Below, in pieces: positions 1 to 8,703 of a stretch of 10,941 bases of DNA (the first letter of the stretch is position 1; the number at the start of each line of letters is the position of its first letter). The position numbers were made by a program, and so were the translations under genes. A model generated the notes under the pieces. The model had not been told where the DNA came from. It searched no databases and saw only the letters and a list, made by a program, of their open reading frames with translations. The DNA comes from Asterionellopsis glacialis (taxonomy: Eukaryota > Bacillariophyta > Plagiogrammaphyceae > Rhaphoneidales > Asterionellopsidaceae). The stretch covers positions 1 to 10,941 of the forward strand of contig WKLE02002388.1 of the NCBI GenBank assembly GCA_014885115.2. Direction: 5' to 3'.

Positions 1-1164
1 CCGTATCATCAATACGCTGCTGCTGATGCAGCCTATGGACACGGGATAATTGATCTTGCCCAAAAGGCTGCGCTAGACGAAGACGAGAAAACGTGCCAGA
101 AAAAAATCGACGACGGGCAAAACGATGGAAGTGTCTGTGATAGTTTGATCAACCGCATTGTTAATCATTCGCACGGTAAGAGCTTGGGGACGAAGGTAAG
201 CCTTTACGATGTTAGCAAAACCGAAAGTTCTCATGAAGAACGCCGATTCCCGCCGGGTCACTGGGACGTGGAAAGCTATTTAGGTGGTTGGGAAGTCGAC
301 GATGATCGACCCGAGATGCCGAACAATATAAGGCATCGAGTACTGAAGTCGATCAATGCTTTGGCAGCGACAAAGGCTGGGCAACGCTACGAGGAATGTA
401 CGGATCCACCATATGACGCACTATCAGATCAGGACGACAAGGGTGTTGTTCCGGAAATCGTACGTATCTTACATGAGGAAGAGCAAGGCAAGATTCGTTT
501 ATTGTTCTTTAATGGTGTATTAGACCTGATCTGTAACCATGTTGGTAATGAAATCACGCTGCAAAACTTACCGTGGAAAAATCGAGAAAACTGGATCCAA
601 GCAACGCGTTACGCTTGGTTAGCAGAAGCTGCAGCCAAGAATGGACAACATTTATCAGGTTACATGAAAGAGTACGACAACCTACTTTTTCTAAAGGTAA
701 TGCAAAGTGGTCACATGGTACCAATGGATAAGCCTGATGTTGCTTTTGAGATGATGCAAAATTTTATGTACAATGCTTCTTTTAGTCAAAGTGAACAAAA
801 GCTAAAGAGGGCGGAAAGTACTGGTCTGCACTGCCCAGTTTGTCCTACATGTCAAGCATGTCCGACATGCATTACCAATGATACTCATCAGACATCTAGT
901 CCGATACAGTCAGAAGCGGAAGGAGAGGAAGTTCCCATTGATGAAGAAAATCCAAGGTGGTGGTTGCGTTTTTCTTTGTCTCATGCGTGGCTTGGCTTGA
1001 TAGTTATCTGTGTGATGGCCTTCGTAATGGTTTTATTTTCAAGAAGGTCATTCAGAAGGCAGAATGATAGACACGGACACGAGATTATTTCTCAGCTTGA
1101 TGATATTTTTGACGTTGAGCTGAAGGGTCGCAGATATTTTGACGAAGAAATCGACGACGATTAG
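1..1164 (+). CDS. Serine carboxypeptidase (family S10, Kex1-like), C-terminal part, membrane-anchored
   Basis: The frame is open from the first base to the TAG stop, giving 387 visible residues; the 5' part lies outside the window. The first visible residue aligns with about residue 291 of the complete paralogue at 2435-4406, so the WLNGGPG block and the catalytic serine are missing only because of the window edge. Visible S10 signatures are the catalytic Asp in NGVLDLICNH (visible residue 175, codon 523-525) and the catalytic His in SGHMVPMD (visible residue 238, codon 712-714). After the enzyme domain come a five-Cys CxxC ladder (832-870), an acidic linker, a hydrophobic helix of about 17-21 residues (about 985-1038), a basic stop-transfer patch (RRSFRR) and an acidic tail ending EEIDDD. 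Family knowledge: S10 enzymes remove C-terminal residues, and yeast Kex1 is likewise a type I membrane protein of the late Golgi. The location here is inferred. Confidence in the family is very high. Confidence 0.95.
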   Translation, partial: PYHQYAAADAAYGHGIIDLAQKAALDEDEKTCQKKIDDGQNDGSVCDSLINRIVNHSHGKSLGTKVSLYDVSKTESSHEERRFPPGHWDVESYLGGWEVDDDRPEMPNNIRHRVLKSINALAATKAGQRYEECTDPPYDALSDQDDKGVVPEIVRILHEEEQGKIRLLFFNGVLDLICNHVGNEITLQNLPWKNRENWIQATRYAWLAEAAAKNGQHLSGYMKEYDNLLFLKVMQSGHMVPMDKPDVAFEMMQNFMYNASFSQSEQKLKRAESTGLHCPVCPTCQACPTCITNDTHQTSSPIQSEAEGEEVPIDEENPRWWLRFSLSHAWLGLIVICVMAFVMVLFSRRSFRRQNDRHGHEIISQLDDIFDVELKGRRYFDEEIDDD

Positions 1165-1488
1165 AACGACTGGATAATTTTGAAACCTTGAAATATTACC
1201 TGTACAAGGTATCCACAATATGAGAATCTTCTTTGTAGTGCACCGATAACGGACTCTAGTTCCTAAACTGGTTTTCATACAAATTTATACATTTGTGGCA
1301 ATAGAGTTGGAGTAAAAATCATAAAGATTGACAGATATAACTGGGTGTATTTCAGAATCCAGATAGGATGCTAGCAGGTAAAGACAGTCTGTCTACCTTA
1401 CGATTTCTCATGTACCAAACGTACAGTGCCTACGGAACGATACCAGTATCTAATTACCTGTAACCCTTTAGTGACTAAAAATGCGAAT

Positions 1489-1540
1489 TGGCGATATATC
1501 ACCACCCCGTCCTGCTCGTTTTTTTGTAAGTACCAGGTAC
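1489..1540 (+). repeat. Diverged extra copy of the TGGCG...T-run...GTACC module
   Basis: TGGCGATATATCACCA (1489-1504) is a 16-base palindrome with a single mismatched pair. It is followed by a run of seven or more T (about 1519-1525) and then by the perfect inverted repeat GTACC-A-GGTAC (1530-1540). The same order of elements (TGGCG.TAT, T-run, TACC.GGTAC) occurs in the right arm of the foldback element at 1980-2030. This suggests a third, decayed copy in direct orientation to that arm. Similarity is patchy and was judged by eye. Confidence 0.4.
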
Positions 1541-1820
1541 AGAATACAGGTATGAACCATCCTACTTGGACCAATCATATTAGCGTGCGCCATTTTTTTC
1601 CTTTTATATATATATATAATAAGAACAGTCTGCCACTCCTGAAAGGGTGTCATCTTGTATTTTGTAAACGGACGATAGGGGGATTGGACTTTACCAAAAG
1701 TTGAGTAACTTTTGTCCTTTCAGGTCTTGCGAAACAATGTACACATGAGCCAGGAGCAGAATTTAACGACGAAAAACCTGGCGCGTAAAGGTGGAAGAGT
1801 CGCAGACGGTTTTGAAGGCA

Positions 1821-1835
1821 CTCTCTACTAGAGAG
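1821..1835. repeat. Perfect 15-base inverted repeat
   Basis: CTCTCTA-C-TAGAGAG: two 7-base arms around a single central base, just outside the left end of the foldback element at 1841-2020. It could be a small hairpin, part of the same element, or chance. Confidence 0.6.
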
Positions 1836-1840
1836 GCGGC

Positions 1841-2020
1841 GGAACCAACAAAAAATAAAATGATGGCGATATCGCCACTTTGCAGAGATTTTTAACAACC
1901 AACCAGAATGGAGGAAGTGAGACAATTAGTACTCTCAAAATGTCCTCCACCAATCGTTTTTCAAGATTTTGGACAGAAGTGGCGCTATACCGTCAATTCT
2001 GGCATTTTTTTCTTTGGTCC
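1841..2020. repeat. Imperfect foldback (inverted repeat) element, about 180 bp, MITE-like
   Basis: The left arm is 1841-1915 and the right arm 1943-2020, separated by 27 bases. Reading outward from the centre, both arms begin with TCCTCCA (1915-1909 on the minus strand, 1943-1949 on the plus strand). After 31 and 30 bases respectively both have AGTGGCG.TAT..CG.CA, then an ATTTT/T-run, then TTGGTTCC or TTTGGTCC. The left TGGCG core is a perfect 14-base palindrome, TGGCGATATCGCCA (1864-1877). The spacer adds a further stem pair, TGAGA (1918-1922) with TCTCA (1933-1937). The part between TCCTCCA and TGGCG is poorly matched, so this is an old or loosely constrained structure. It could be a decayed foldback or MITE transposon or a hairpin-forming transcript; there is no transposase and no clear target-site duplication. 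Confidence 0.55.
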
Positions 2021-2079
2021 TTACCGGTACTATTATGGATGGGTCGACAAAAAAAGATCTTCAAAAATTCCTAGATACC

Positions 2080-2225
2080 AGAGGTACAGTACTTGGTGTA
2101 CGTATATTCCCCTAGTGATTATCTGGTAGGACCTCTACCAGGTACGGTAGGTCCTACCGGTACCTACTTAGAATATCGGTAGTGAGTAGGTCTAACCAGG
2201 GGTACCGGTACGACATACCCCAGGT
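2080..2225. repeat. Cluster of nested GTAC/TACC inverted repeats upstream of the second carboxypeptidase gene
   Basis: About 145 bases contain eight GTAC tetramers and several interlocked inverted repeats. CTGGTAG (2123-2129) pairs with CTACCAG (2135-2141) across 5 bases. GGTACGGTAGG (2141-2151) pairs with CCTACCGGTACC (2153-2164) around one central base, with a one-base bulge. TAGGACC (2127-2133) also pairs with GGTCCTA (2150-2156), so alternative folds are possible. GGGGTA (2199-2204) pairs with TACCCC (2216-2221). The cluster ends about 210 bases before the start codon at 2435. It could hold binding sites for a dimeric regulator or be the remnant of a dispersed repeat; the sequence alone does not decide. 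Confidence 0.6.
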
Positions 2226-2316
2226 ACATTATGCACATCTGGCAGTTTCAAGAGGTTTCAACTTTTGTTCTTTTCTCAACTGCATTTCACAAAAGACTTG
2301 GTTAACTGTTGGTGGA

Positions 2317-2332
2317 GTACCTTGAAAGGTAC
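2317..2332. promoter_or_regulatory. Perfect inverted repeat GTACCTT-GA-AAGGTAC in the proximal upstream region
   Basis: Seven-base arms separated by two bases, about 100 bases before the ATG at 2435. It repeats the GTACC/GGTAC theme of the cluster at 2080-2225 and of 1530-1540. Its position and symmetry fit a protein-binding site for the downstream gene, but no known factor can be named. Confidence 0.35.
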
Positions 2333-2434
2333 AAGTTGTGAACGTCGGATATACGATAGAATCATACAAAAAGTTTAGAACTTTAAAGGTTAAATGTGAA
2401 GTTTCAATGCTGCTGAAAGAATTTGAATTCCACA

Positions 2435-4406
2435 ATGATTGCAGTAAAAAGACCGTGGCTTTTGTATATTTTTTGGTTCGGCGCGATTGTGTTCTCGTCA
2501 GTGTGGATCTCAGTCAGTGCCAAACGGATCTCACGCTCTAATTTTTATGAACGAGAACGCCTGGGTGGCCGTTTTGCCAGAGAAGATTTGGAATATGAGC
2601 ATCATGAGCAAAGGAAACTTAACGAAGACGATGATGACGATGATGACGACGATGATGATGACGACGACATTGCTATACCGATGCCTTCTACTCCCAATGA
2701 ACATCTTGTGCAGTCTTTGCCATTCATGGAAGATGGGGCATTCACCACGAAGCACTACGCTGGCCTTTTACCGGTATCTGCTGAGGAAGACCGTTACCTG
2801 TTCTACTGGCTTTTTGAGCCGGATAATTCTATCGCCAAGAAAAATGACGACGAGATCCCGCTTGTGATATGGCTCAATGGCGGTCCGTAAGTTGACTTGA
2901 TGTCAAATATTGAGACTATTTTAACACGCATGTGGGACTTATATCCTTCCCTGGTGCAGTCCATGACTTTTAATATTATTTTCCTTTTTATGATTCTTGT
3001 GTATTTTCAGGGGGTGTTCTAGTATGGATGGCTTATTCATAGAAAATGGTCCATTTCGTGTGGATGTGGAGAACGGCAAATGGAAAATCAATATAAATCA
3101 GTATTCATGGCATATGGCACCTGCATATGTGGTTTTCATTGACCAGCCAGCTGGTACAGGATTAAGCTTTACGAAATCGGGAAATTACACAAAGAATGAT
3201 CAAGAAGTGAATGAAGATTTGTATGGTTTTCTCGTTACGTTTTTAACACTCTACAAAGACAAATTTCTAAAGAATGGTGCACTGAATCGTCCATTTTACT
3301 TTTCTGGCGAATCCTATGCTGGTAGATACATTCCCAACATAATGGATTATATTCTTGATCAAAACAAAGTGAGAGGCAATATAAAAATTCCCATATCAGG
3401 TGCTGCCATTGGTAATGGTTGGATGGATCCCTTCTACCAATATGCCGGGGCGGAGGCAGCGTACGGGCATGGAATCATTGATTTGGCACAAAAGGCGATG
3501 CTGAAAGAAATAGAGAAGGAATGTCAAGAAAAATTACTTGCTCACCATTGGGATACGGATGTTTGTGATTATCTACAGGACAGTATCATAGGCAATTCGC
3601 TTGGGCCAGACCTGAAAGGATACAAGTGCTCCTATGATTTGCGCTTGACTGAGCTACCCGGAACTGAAACGTACCCAGTAGGGCACTGGAAGATGGAGTC
3701 TTACCTAGGAGGTTGGGAAACGGATGACGATCTACCCAACATGCCCAAGAATATTAGGAAACAGGTCCTTAGCTCAATTCATGCCACAGCGCAGATAAAG
3801 TATGGACATAGGTTTGCGGAATGCTCAGGTAGTGTATATACTTCACTTGCACACCAAGATGGGAAGTCAGTAGTCCCACAACTAGTTCGAATTTTGGAGG
3901 AAGAAGAACAAGGCAAGATCCGTGTTCTACTATTCAATGGTATCTGGGATTTAACTTGTAACCATGCTGGCAATGAAGCAATGTTACAGAATCTACCTTG
4001 GAAAAATCGAGAAAACTGGATCAAAGCAACTCGCTATGCTTGGTTAGCAGACGCTGCTGCCGAAAACGGACAAACTTTATCTGGTTATATGAAGGAGTAT
4101 GATAACTTACTTTTTCTGAAGGTAATGGACAGTGGTCACATGGTTCCAATGGATGTGCCTGATGTTGCTTTGGAGATGATACAAAATTTTATGTACAATG
4201 CTTCTTTTAGCCTGAGTCGACAAAAGCTAAACATGAAGGAAAATACAGGACGAGATTGTCCTACTTGTCATGCTTGTGCGAAATGTGCGCCTTGTGACAG
4301 TTCAAGCAATGATGATCTTGATGATGATGATGATGATCTTGACTATGATGATAATTTTGACATCAACGAGTTCGGTGATGATGATAATAATAGTGACAGT
4401 CAATAG
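2435..4406 (+). CDS. Serine carboxypeptidase (family S10, Kex1-like), complete, no membrane anchor; join 2435..2886, 3011..4406
   Basis: A 615-residue protein made by splicing two exons. The ATG at 2435 is chosen because it opens directly into a signal peptide (residues 1-29, likely cut after SVSA). An acidic propeptide-like stretch follows, with 14 consecutive Asp (residues 65-78). The S10 domain starts near residue 110 and shows WLNGGPGCSS (residues 146-155, spanning the splice junction), the carboxylate-binding Glu162, the nucleophile Ser252 in GESYAG, Asp464 in NGIWDLTCNH and His527 in SGHMVPMD. The triad is complete and the enzyme is probably active. N-glycosylation sequons occur at Asn209 (NYT) and Asn547 (NAS). 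A CxxC ladder of five Cys (residues 567-579) leads to an Asp-rich tail, with no hydrophobic anchor. Family role: removal of C-terminal residues from peptides and proteins in the secretory or vacuolar system; the exact location is inferred. It is a tandem paralogue of the gene ending at 1164. Confidence 0.96.
2887..3010 (+). other. Spliceosomal intron (124 bp) in the second carboxypeptidase gene
   Basis: The donor is GTAAGT at 2887 and the acceptor TTTTCAG ends at 3010. Joining 2886 to 3011 restores the Pro codon (CC+G) and rebuilds the near-invariant S10 motif NGGPGCSS without a gap, which makes both boundaries secure. The intron is AT-rich and falls inside the motif that contributes to substrate carboxylate binding. 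No in-frame read-through is possible because the exon frame meets TAA within the donor. Confidence 0.96.
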
Positions 4407-4541
4407 AAATAGAGTTTAAGTCGACTCTGCGAGAGATCGCCGTTGCTTTGCAATCAAAAAGTTGATACAAACATGAGTTCATATCATATGGAAGTGTAAG
4501 AATATTCTGAAATATCCTGCATATTTTTGGCCCTGTTTTCG
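4407..4541 (+). other. Probable 3' flank/3' UTR of the second carboxypeptidase gene
   Basis: The sequence after the stop still has gene-like composition with several CpG (for example around 4422-4441 and at 4540), then changes abruptly to CpG-poor, AT-rich DNA. No clear AATAAA signal or terminator can be pointed to, so the transcript end is not defined. Confidence 0.45.
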
Positions 4542-5006
4542 AAGTGTGTGTACTAGGTTTGAACACCAACTTTTCCAGTTAGTACCAAATTATCATTGAT
4601 GACAACCTTTAAAGTCATCAAATAGTAATTGATTATCTATTGCTGTAGTTCAATTTTTGGCAAAGAATGATGTATTGAAAGAAAAGTTTCAAAACTTTGA
4701 TGACAGTATTTACACACTTTAACTCTTTAAACTTCATTTTTTTACTACAGCACACTCTTGCTTGCAAAATTGCAGTGATTATAATCCCACCACCTAGCTA
4801 GAGTGTTGGTAGTTCATGTAAATAAGGATGATCGTAAACATATCCACATGAATGATCCTCTGCTGGTAACATTGAAAGTTAGTTCTTGAGGGGATTGATC
4901 TACTTATGAGTTGAAGAAAGCAACAAGTTGTCTCCAGATATAAGTAACTCTCTGTTGCTTAGCTCAAGCTACAAAAGTGGATTTCTCCATAATCAAGATG
5001 AAGCTT

Positions 5007-5026
5007 CACATTTTGTCACATTTTGT
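5007..5026 (+). repeat. Two tandem copies of a 10-base unit
   Basis: CACATTTTGT occurs twice in a row, followed by a decayed third copy starting CATGTTTTCC. It is a small slippage-type repeat in the AT-rich tract with no evident function. Confidence 0.75.
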
Positions 5027-5606
5027 CATGTTTTCCATCTGATCTTCCATATCTGGTCCTGTTGAATTTTCAAAATGCATTTTGAAAAAATAGTTTTATA
5101 ATTTTGACATCATGGTGGCATATACAAGCAACAGTACTTAGAGGCAAAGCTTGAAATTGGGGGATGCCCATAAGCAAAGCCAAGTGCACAAGAGGGGCAT
5201 TGGTTATATCTGGTGGGAAAAGGGACCTATACAAACTGTCTTCAATATCCAAGAACTTAGTTCACATGAGCAGTAGTACTTTTCCATGCAGAACAATATA
5301 CAGATTATTCTCTTCCCAGAAAGTATGCTTGCCAACAGTCATCATCACTGCACACCAACTGCATATCATAAGGGGATTCTTATCCTTTGTACTTAAATGG
5401 TGCAATGTATACTGCCTCTACTCCTTACAATCGAAATTCCCCCTTGAATTAAATAATTTGGTATGAAAAACCCCTCCCCTGTTTCTTTACTAAAGAGACT
5501 ACTAAGCACCAACAACTACAGGTTTTCTAGAATGAAACAAAAGGGGGGCTTGATAGCAAGGTAGATATTTGTTTTCAAGTGTTTGTAAATGTGATGTTTG
5601 TTCTAG

Positions 5607-5640
5607 ATACTTAATCTGAAGTGATACTTAGTCTGAAGTG
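5607..5640 (+). repeat. Tandem duplication of a 17-base unit
   Basis: ATACTTAATCTGAAGTG is followed directly by ATACTTAGTCTGAAGTG, with one difference (A to G). This is a recent local duplication in the gene-free tract. Confidence 0.85.
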
Positions 5641-8600
5641 TTGCAGCATCTGTGCATTCTTTGTTTTTAAAAATCAGGAAGTACCATTGTACTGTGGAAA
5701 ATCAAGAACAGTTTTCATTCAAAAAATATATATTAATTAAATGTATTTTGAAAAGGTTCTTTGGTAGTATTGTTTGTATGTATATATTTTGTAGTTACAG
5801 GACATACTGTATAGGCAAATTTTTGTGACAATCTCAAGTGTGCTTTAGGTTTTTTAAAAATTACAATGCTCTTTTATCCTCATATTTTTTTGTTACCATG
5901 ATTTGATCCTTTTCCTATAAATAAACTGTTCTTGGATATAGATACTTATTCAAATATTAAAGTTTGCCCTCCTTCTGTGAATGGATTGTTGGTAGTCCTA
6001 GAAAGCACTTCTATAGCTGGTGAATCTTCTTGGTTACTAGTTCTATGACTTGAACTAGTTCTGCTATCAAAACATCTTTTGGCTCCCCAAATGGAATAGC
6101 TGAAATTTTTGTTTGGTTGTGTAGGCTTCTTATTTGTTATATTTTTGTGACTTTTGTTCCATGAGATTTCTTTTGGTATTTGATATATTTTGAAATGGAT
6201 TTCAATTCATCATTATCCAATAATTATTAAATCCATTGATACAGGGGGGAGGGTGTTGTGATATTTCACTAAATTTGCTTGGAAAAAAAAAACAGTAATA
6301 GACTGGCTCTATGTTTTTGGTATCTGCAGTTTAGCTTGTAGTAACTGGTACTTTGGTTCATTATTTTTCTTGCTTGCAACCATAGAACTGTTATCAAGCA
6401 TGGTGGTATTTTTTTGAAGTTCTGACATAATTAATTTATTTTGTCTTTTAAAAGTACTAAATAAAAATAACAGGTGGGATTTATTTTTAATTACATTGCA
6501 TTTTATAAAGACAATATTTTGAATTTGTTTTTAATATGTAGAGTTCTTTTTTTGTCAAATTGTCTTAATGCCTCCTTGGTATTTATTATCTTAATGGTTT
6601 TGTTTGTTGTTTCTCATTGCATTGAATTTTGAAATAACTCTATAACAAAGAAATCATATTTAACAAGTACAGTGGAATAATAACTAAATGAGACCAAACC
6701 AGAGTCTATTTCTGAATTAGAAGTTGATTGTTCAGTGTATGATGGTATAGAGACAAATGTTGCAAATAAATAATAGGAAATCATACTATATAATAGTATT
6801 GCTTACAAATGAAGATATCCCTCCTGTTTGGGAGCAAGTGATAGGAACTACAAATAAAAATTCTTAAGCAACAACAGCTAGTATATAGGTGAATATTTTT
6901 GCAGCAGCACATCTAGCAAGGGCACAAATAAAGCTCTATTGTAATCTTTTTGCTTTCTAGAGGAGCCTGCTTACTACTGTCTTGTTGATTCTACCAATCT
7001 CCTATTTGTATGAGACAAAATATTCTGATATATTTTTATCTATTATGATAAAGGGGGTGGTTTATGGGAGGTAAAAATAAGGCAAGACATGTTTTAAAAC
7101 AAGAAAGAGGCCACGATACCACTCTACACACATTACTAGCACCAATATAAAAAAATTAATCTATAATAAAGCACAACAAAGAACAAAGATAGTTAAGAGG
7201 AATGGTACTAAAATTTCAGTAGAATTAAGCAATAGTTAGTACAGCAGGCTAAGCAAGCTAGAACATTTAGGCACCTTGCTTCATTGTAAAAATTCTGTAC
7301 ACCACACAACCAACAACAAGGAGGAGCAAAATATCTTTCAATTACAGATGTCTGTTCAACAATAACCAATACAAGCATCACCACAAGATATCACACCCAT
7401 CACAAGACTAAAAATACTTGACCTTTAAAACATTCAGCAGATTTTCATTAATGATAACCTAAATGACAGCATGATGGAAACCGTCATAATAAAACAAAAA
7501 ACAAAAAAATGAAATCTAGCTTCTTTGCAAAAACACCAGCTGTATTTGAAGTACCTTGTTGACTGCTGATTTTAAAGAAGTCTGGAAAAGAGGATCACCC
7601 TTTATCACACACCCCTCCACAAAAAAATGAGAAAGAGAAAGAAGAAAATTAGAACCATCTAAGGCAATGCCCACAGTAGAAGCAGTAGAATGGAGTTCTT
7701 GGTTCTTTGTTTTATTATAAACCAAAAATATGAATTTTTAGGCTACTAAACTACTACTATAAACTTGTGTCACCAAAATATTTACCTTTTCACATGCCAC
7801 TCAGTTGTCCTGTCAACAAATTACCTATCATAGGAGATTTATCACAATGAATTTATAGTTTATGTCAAACCATTGTACTCTCTTTCTTTTATGTAAATCA
7901 CTATAGTGTACAGGGTGTGTAAATAGCAATTGCAAGAAGGAAGTAAAGAGGAGAAGGATAACAAAATGGATACTATTGAAGAAGATTTTATTTCTCATTC
8001 ATCTTAGTGATAATCACTAAGAATGCATTTTCCATCTATTAAATGTGCACATAAGCAACAACATTGGCTATGAGTGCATGATGTGAAGCTTCCAAAGAAT
8101 GGGATCCCAAGCTTGTTATCACCAAAATAGGCTGAATTGTTTTTATAAGAATGATCCTTGTGTACTAGTAGTACTATAATAAATAGTTTTCTAAAAATTA
8201 AGAACAGGAGGATTATTATGTCAAATAAGACTGCAATTGTGTTAAAAAAGTTATTATTTTGTTTTTGTTGTTATTTTCTTTCTATCAGAGTTTGAACCTA
8301 CTTGGTGGTGACCATGCAATACACAGTATTGTTAAAAAAAACTAAAAGAACTTGTGGGTAAAGATCCGACCACCATTCAATAGTATCCCACCAAATGATT
8401 TTAATTTTGCTACTGTACAAAGAAAACATAAGCAACAGAGAAAAAACTGGTCCAACTAATTTTTATGCATACATCTGAGACAGATATCCTAAGAATCTAT
8501 GCAAATGAATGAATACTACTCAGATATAGTTGTACTCTCAGGAGCACTTATAGAGCATAGTGACCCAGGGTCATCTAAAAAAAAGAACCAGCACCTGCTA

Positions 8601-8690
8601 AACAGACTGCTACAAAAAGCACCAAACATCTAGTATACCAGCTATATTTGCACTGAATCATAAATCATAAAATGAGTTTGTGGTTGTAAT

Positions 8691-8703
8691 CATGGTTACC
8701 ATG
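8691..8703. repeat. Perfect 13-base inverted repeat
   Basis: CATGGT-T-ACCATG: six-base arms around one central base, isolated in the AT-rich tract. Possibly chance. Confidence 0.5.

Larger units (their letters stand above)
1165..2434. other. Intergenic spacer between the tandem carboxypeptidase genes
   Basis: About 1.27 kb that should hold the 3' UTR of the upstream gene and the promoter and 5' UTR of the downstream one. I see no convincing gene: open frames on both strands are under 100 codons, overlap each other and resemble no family I recognise. Unlike the DNA after 4.5 kb it still contains CpG at ordinary frequency. It is rich in short inverted repeats, listed separately. A (TA)7 run lies at 1605-1618, too far from the next start to be called a TATA box with confidence. 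No clear polyadenylation signal can be assigned. Confidence 0.75.

Noticed and set aside
1048..1278. Minus-strand open frame overlapping the end of the first carboxypeptidase gene
   Set aside because: It lies mostly antisense to a solid coding region and spacer and has no recognisable domain.
1650..1925. Minus-strand open frame of 91 codons in the spacer
   Set aside because: It overlaps the left foldback arm, has no domain or signal, and similar KWRY-like peptides in three frames are explained by the repeated TGGCG motif.
1908..2129. Plus-strand open frame starting ATGGAGGAA, 73 codons
   Set aside because: It runs through the foldback element and GTAC cluster and its residues follow the repeat pattern; no family resemblance.
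4320..4390. GAT-rich microsatellite at the end of the second gene
   Set aside because: It is in frame and encodes the Asp-rich tail, so it is explained by the coding sequence.
6241..6300. G-rich and poly-A runs (GGGGGGAGGG, A10) as a processed pseudogene tail
   Set aside because: No coding remnant precedes the A run and similar homopolymers are scattered through the tract.
7516..7725. Minus-strand open frame of 69 codons in the AT-rich tract
   Set aside because: Length is compatible with chance and there is no domain; composition matches surrounding non-coding DNA.
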